Source of the DNA: Zanthoxylum bungeanum
Lineage: Eukaryota; Streptophyta; Magnoliopsida; Sapindales; Rutaceae
Reading direction: 5' to 3'
Assembly: GCA_019454045.1 (NCBI GenBank)
Contig: SKCR01023813.1
Coordinates: 124,001-188,000, forward strand
DNA: 64,000 nt
The notes beneath the pieces are model-generated. The model saw only the letters and a program-made list of their open reading frames with translations, made no database searches and was not told the DNA's origin. The position numbers and the translations under genes are program-made. Below, piece by piece: positions 60,206 through 64,000 of this stretch. The number at the start of each line of letters is the position of its first letter. Position 1 is the first letter of the stretch.

Positions 60206-61189
60206 GTCCCTGTAGGCATTGTATTTTTGCATGTGAAACCCGATGATGAGTCTCATTTTGAGGCACTACCTTTTGAGTCACGGAAGCCGCGGGAAACGGA
60301 TATCGGAAGGGGAAATTCAGAATAAACAAGGTTCACTGTTTTCGTTCGTGCTGCGTTCGTGTATGCGTTCGAACAGCAAACAGATTGCGGGCGTTCGTGT
60401 CGCGTTCGAGGAACCGTTCGAACGGTGTCGGTAATTCTGGTTTTGCAGCTAGCCTCACACCCAAGCCCAATTAACCCACCAAAGCCCATAAAACACATCC
60501 CAATTTAATTAAATTAAACATTAAACATTAAATAAAATATTTAAACCATTTACCAATCAAATATAATAATACCAAGTTAAAATCAATCAACCAATATATT
60601 ATTCCCAAACTTAAAATATTGTATGCCTAATCAACATAAACTAAAAATTCAACCTTCCCTATCTAGCCAAGATTTGTCCCCCCCTCAATCTTTGATTTCC
60701 CTTATCCAACACCAAATCAAATCCCTCTTTAATTAGCCAAATCCCTTTCCTTGTCAAGCCTAACCCTTTGCCTATAAAAAGAACCCTTCACCAACCTTCT
60801 CAACCCTAGCTAGCTCATATAGAACACACAGGAAAATTACAGGAAGAACACACCCAAAAACAGTAACCAAAAAATACAGAGGAAACGGCAGCGAAACCAC
60901 AAGGAAACAGCAGCAAAACGGACTCGAAACAGTAGTTTGAGCGGCAAAACAGCGAAGGAAAAGGCAAACCAGTGAACCAGAAAAGTTACGGAGCTTTACC
61001 CCTTCCGATCTTCATGAAACGCGAGTCCGAGAGACGGCTTAAAAGGTTAGACCTGAGGGTACTTTTCACACTCATCTTTACGTGATTTTTGTTATTTATT
61101 TTGATTATATTTTACTTATTCGTTGAATCTTGTTTGTGTATGATGTGTGTTGTGTGGGTATTGGATGAATGAGAAATGTGTTAACTCTC

Positions 61190-61285
61190 GCGGTATATCG
61201 GATGGAAACCCGGACATAAATTTCATAGCCGATTCCGAATGGACGGTAATATGATCTGTACTCGGGACACAACTCCACGTACCGC
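61190..61285 (+). repeat. 96-bp stem-closed module, copy 1 in solo LTR 2
   Basis: Closing stem GCGGTA/TACCGC, in which both partners changed relative to GTGGTA/TACCAC. Length is again 96 bp. Confidence 0.72.
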
Positions 61286-61875
61286 TTGAGTAAACGGCAC
61301 TATCTTTTGCTTTGTGTTGCTTTGTTTATTTATTTTTCGTCATTTGGATTTTGTATGTTGTTTATGTATGCATGATTCAATCGAGCGCATGGGCTTAGTA
61401 AGTGGAATGAAAGATCCCCTATGGGGAGGGGTTAAAGCCCTTTACCACGATGCTTTGCCGCGCCGGTTGATGTGTGTTCGGTTGGATGTAAGATGCGTTC
61501 AATCGGGCATACTTAATTTGATATGATTGTCTTTATGTTTGTATGCATGATGCGATCAAGAGCATGGGCTTAGTAAGTGGAATGAAAGATCCCTTATGGG
61601 GAGGGGTTAAAACCCTTTACCACGATGCTTTGCCGCGCCGGTTGATGTGTGTTCGGATTGGATGTCAGATGTGTTCAATTGGGCATACGAAGTCCTACAC
61701 TTTTATTGTCTTTATTTCATGTGTTGTGATGTGACGCTCATGGGCTTAGTATGTTGGTCTAAATGTCCTCTCTTTGAGAGACCAAGAGCCCCAAAAGGCC
61801 ACCTTTACGGCAGTACTTCGCCGCGCCCCTTTATTTTGTTGTTTATGTATCGCGTCACATTTCATGCATCATGTC

Positions 61876-62150
61876 TGTTCCCGTTCGAATGCGTTTACGA
61901 ACGCAACTCGAACGCGTATGCATTTTGCCTTATCATGCATCAGGTCTCATTTCTGTTCGAACGCGTTCACGAACGCCATACGAACGTGAGCATTCTGTTT
62001 CATTTCCGTTCGAACGCGTTAACAAATGCCATACGAACGTGAGCATTCTTTTTCATTTCCGTTCGAACGCGTTATCAAATGCCACACGAACGCGAACCTT
62101 CTGTTACCGTTCGAACGCGTTTACGAACGCTACACGAATGCGAACACACT
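61876..62150 (+). repeat. Nested-hairpin array in solo LTR 2
   Basis: About five units with the standard outer and inner arms, read here on the plus strand. Confidence 0.85.
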
Positions 62151-62351
62151 GAATTGAGACATATTCATCACATGCCATGTATAATTGTTTCTTAGGTGAT
62201 TTTTTATGGAACCACACATAGTCATTCTTATCTTTGTGCATAATAATGAAAAGCATGTTTATTCCATTAGTTGCGTCATTTGCCTTAGTCTTGATTTAAC
62301 GCATTACGATTCATATACCTATGCCATGATGACTTTGGAGTATTATTTGTT

Positions 62352-62447
62352 GTGATATATCGGATGGAAACCCAGACATAAATTCCGTAGCCGATTCCGA
62401 ATGGACGGTAATGCGGTCTGTACTTGGGATACAATTCCACGTATCAC
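62352..62447 (+). repeat. 96-bp stem-closed module, copy 2 in solo LTR 2
   Basis: Closing stem GTGATA/TATCAC, a third compensated version. Length is 96 bp. Confidence 0.72.
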
Positions 62448-62886
62448 TTGGAAAAGTGCTCACATGTATGCTTGTGCGGTTATTATGTATGCTTGTGTTT
62501 TTCATGAATATGATATGCTGAATGAAGTTGTATGTTCGTTGTTACTTTGAGGTATTTTTAGGCATGTGTTCTTAGATGTGAGATATATGTGAAATGTATG
62601 TATAAGTTTTATGTTGTACCCGTGAATTTAGAAGCATGAAACTCTTGGAAATAAGTGCTACTTAAGCCTGATTAAATTATTACATAAATCCTGTCATTAC
62701 AAGTGGCATAAGTAAGGGACCATTCCGAACCCAATGGTTTGAGGTCTTCCCTTGCGAGGGGTGAGTGCGGCCTTAAATCTCATTTTCCCGGCTCACACCG
62801 GGTGGCGACTCCATGTTATTTCATACTTCCCAACTAGGCTGCGAGCCCAGAAAAACGTCGCCCAGTTCCTGTGTTCCCACAGTCCC

Positions 62887-63906
62887 ACTGGACACTACAC
62901 TCAGCATGAGGTGAATGTCTCACTCGACATGACAGGTATGAGGCTTACACTTATTTAAGATCTCATTCTACAAGACATGGATATCATCTTCCTCATAAGA
63001 CATGAAAGGTTAGTCATCATCTCCATGCTACATTGATTTAATATTGCCAACTCCAGACTACATAGGGAACCTTCTATCATGCCTAGTAGAATGAAAAACT
63101 CTCTTGGATCTCCTTTAGGTCCAATCGACCAACCTTTATCAAGATAGGTAGTATGAAAATTATTTTGGACCTTCATCATGTCTAGTAGAGTGGTGATATC
63201 ATAGACATGCATTAGTTTCATTCGACCGTGTTTCATGGACCTTTGTCATTTCCATTCGATAGTAGTATCATGAATAGGTAGAATGAAGATTCATTTAGTC
63301 TTTTCATCAACTTCATTCGACAGTAGTCTCGTAGAATAGAGATAACAATGATGGTTTTCATCAAGTTTATTTATTGTAGTATCATGGGCCTTCTTCAGGT
63401 CTAGTATAGTGAGTAATGACCTCCTTGGACCTTCGTCAGTTCCATTCGACAACTTCATTCGACAGTAGTCTCGTAGAATAGAGATAACAATGATGGTTTT
63501 CATCAAGTTTATTTATTGTAGTCTCATGGGCAATCATCAAGTCTAGTAGTATGAGAAGGAAAAACCTTCATAGACCTTCATCAGTTCTAGTAGAGTAAAG
63601 ACTCTCATTGACCCATGTTAGATCTTGTAGAATTAGGAATGAAGACCCTCATAGATCTTCATCATGTCTAGAGTGTAGACTCCCATGTACCTTCATCAAG
63701 TATAATAGAATGTGTAGACTTTCATGTACCTTCATCAGGTATAATGGAGTGTGTAGACTTTCTTGGACCTTCATCAGGTCATGTAGACTCTGATGTACTT
63801 TCTTCAAGTGTTGTAGAGAGAAATCTTCTTAGACCTCCATCAGATCTAGTAATATGTAGACTCCATTGTACCTTTATCAATATGTATGGTCGCCTTGATA
63901 CATAAG
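62887..63906 (+). repeat. Element E distal internal repeats
   Basis: Noncoding tandem and dispersed repeats. An 81-bp block at 63308-63388 recurs at 63450-63530 with one mismatch (142-bp period). Near 63660-63800 there are about four units of roughly 38 bp containing GTAGACT and GTACCTTCATCA. Confidence 0.8.
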
Positions 63907-64000
63907 TGTAGGCATTGCATTTTCGCATGTGAAACCCGATGATGAGTCTCATTTGGAGGCACTACCTTTTGAGTCACGAAAGCCGCGAGAACGGATATCG
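63907..64000 (+). mobile_element. Start of a third F-family gypsy LTR
   Basis: TGTAGGCATTGCATTTTCGC and the following bases match the start of solo LTR 2 (60211). It is cut by the window end. The preceding bases ataag (63902-63906) would be its left target duplication. Confidence 0.85.

Larger units (their letters stand above)
60211..62881 (+). mobile_element. Gypsy solo LTR 2
   Basis: 2671 bp, TGTAGGCATTG to TGTTCCCACA, flanked by the target duplication gtccc (60206-60210 and 62882-62886). It is the same family as the F LTRs, in opposite orientation. It has two 96-bp stem-closed modules, three copies of the 175-190 bp repeat and a nested-hairpin array. No internal domain is present. Confidence 0.95.
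57097..64000 (+). mobile_element. Gypsy element E: gag-only, partial in window
   Basis: Plus-oriented LTR retrotransposon with a 5' LTR at 57097-57726, a primer site, an interrupted gag (57841-59323) and then noncoding repeat-rich DNA up to the window end. No protease, reverse transcriptase or integrase motif was found after gag. It carries three later insertions: a hAT element in gag, solo LTR 2, and an LTR at 63907. The 3' LTR is not in the window, so its true length and target duplication are unknown. Confidence 0.75.

Noticed and set aside
1..64000. tRNA, rRNA or organelle-derived insertions
   Set aside because: None recognised by eye on either strand, apart from the tRNA-like head of the SINE. 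A tRNAscan and organelle search would settle this.

Overview
This 64-kb window is nuclear DNA from a flowering plant, almost certainly a eudicot. It contains one intron-bearing host gene embedded in nested transposable elements. The host gene (15041-20060, minus strand) is an eight-exon GATA-type zinc-finger gene of the Arabidopsis GATA26/GATA27 class. Its predicted exons join in phase to 541 codons plus a stop. Two short unrecognised candidate exons lie beyond its 3' end; one of them is split by a retrotransposon.

Nearly everything else is mobile DNA, and I could fix most boundaries by target-site duplications (TSDs) read from the sequence. (1) 233-2640: internally deleted remnant of a Ty1/copia element. 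(2) 3416-13396: copia A, minus strand, TSD atttc; its left LTR carries a 3.1-kb gypsy solo LTR (3671-6790, TSD ttcct). (3) 20880-45655: 'C', a non-coding LTR array (LTR-internal-LTR-internal-LTR). It was invaded by copia B (23444-42558, TSD atata) and by a B-type solo LTR (43201-45585, TSD aaaat). B's 5' LTR was in turn invaded by a gypsy element F with gag but almost no pol (23510-33171, TSD atatt). (4) 48051-54592: a tRNA-type SINE split by copia D (48161-54508, TSD gtgca). (5) 56326-56727: a 402-bp hAT-type element with an 8-bp TSD. (6) 57097 to the window end: gypsy element E with gag and no pol seen. E is interrupted by a 461-bp hAT element inside gag, a second gypsy solo LTR (60211-62881, TSD gtccc) and the start of a third.

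The coding parts of all retroelements are broken by stops, frameshifts, insertions or deletions. The long reverse transcriptase/RNase H reading frames of B (38730-40202) and D (49544-50770) are still open. F and E are gag-bearing elements that would need enzymes supplied from elsewhere.

The most interesting signals are structural. In copia A and D the primer-binding position does not match the usual initiator-tRNA site. It is instead a 15-16 nt perfect complement of a segment of the element's own LTR, and the one base that differs between A and D differs on both sides of the pairing. Separately, arrays of a roughly 55-bp nested-hairpin unit occur both in the gypsy LTRs and in the leaders of the unrelated copia A and D, in the same orientation relative to transcription. 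The gypsy LTRs also carry a 96-bp module whose six-base closing stem appears in three fully compensated versions. These are candidates for undescribed cis-acting RNA or DNA elements. Their functions are inference only.
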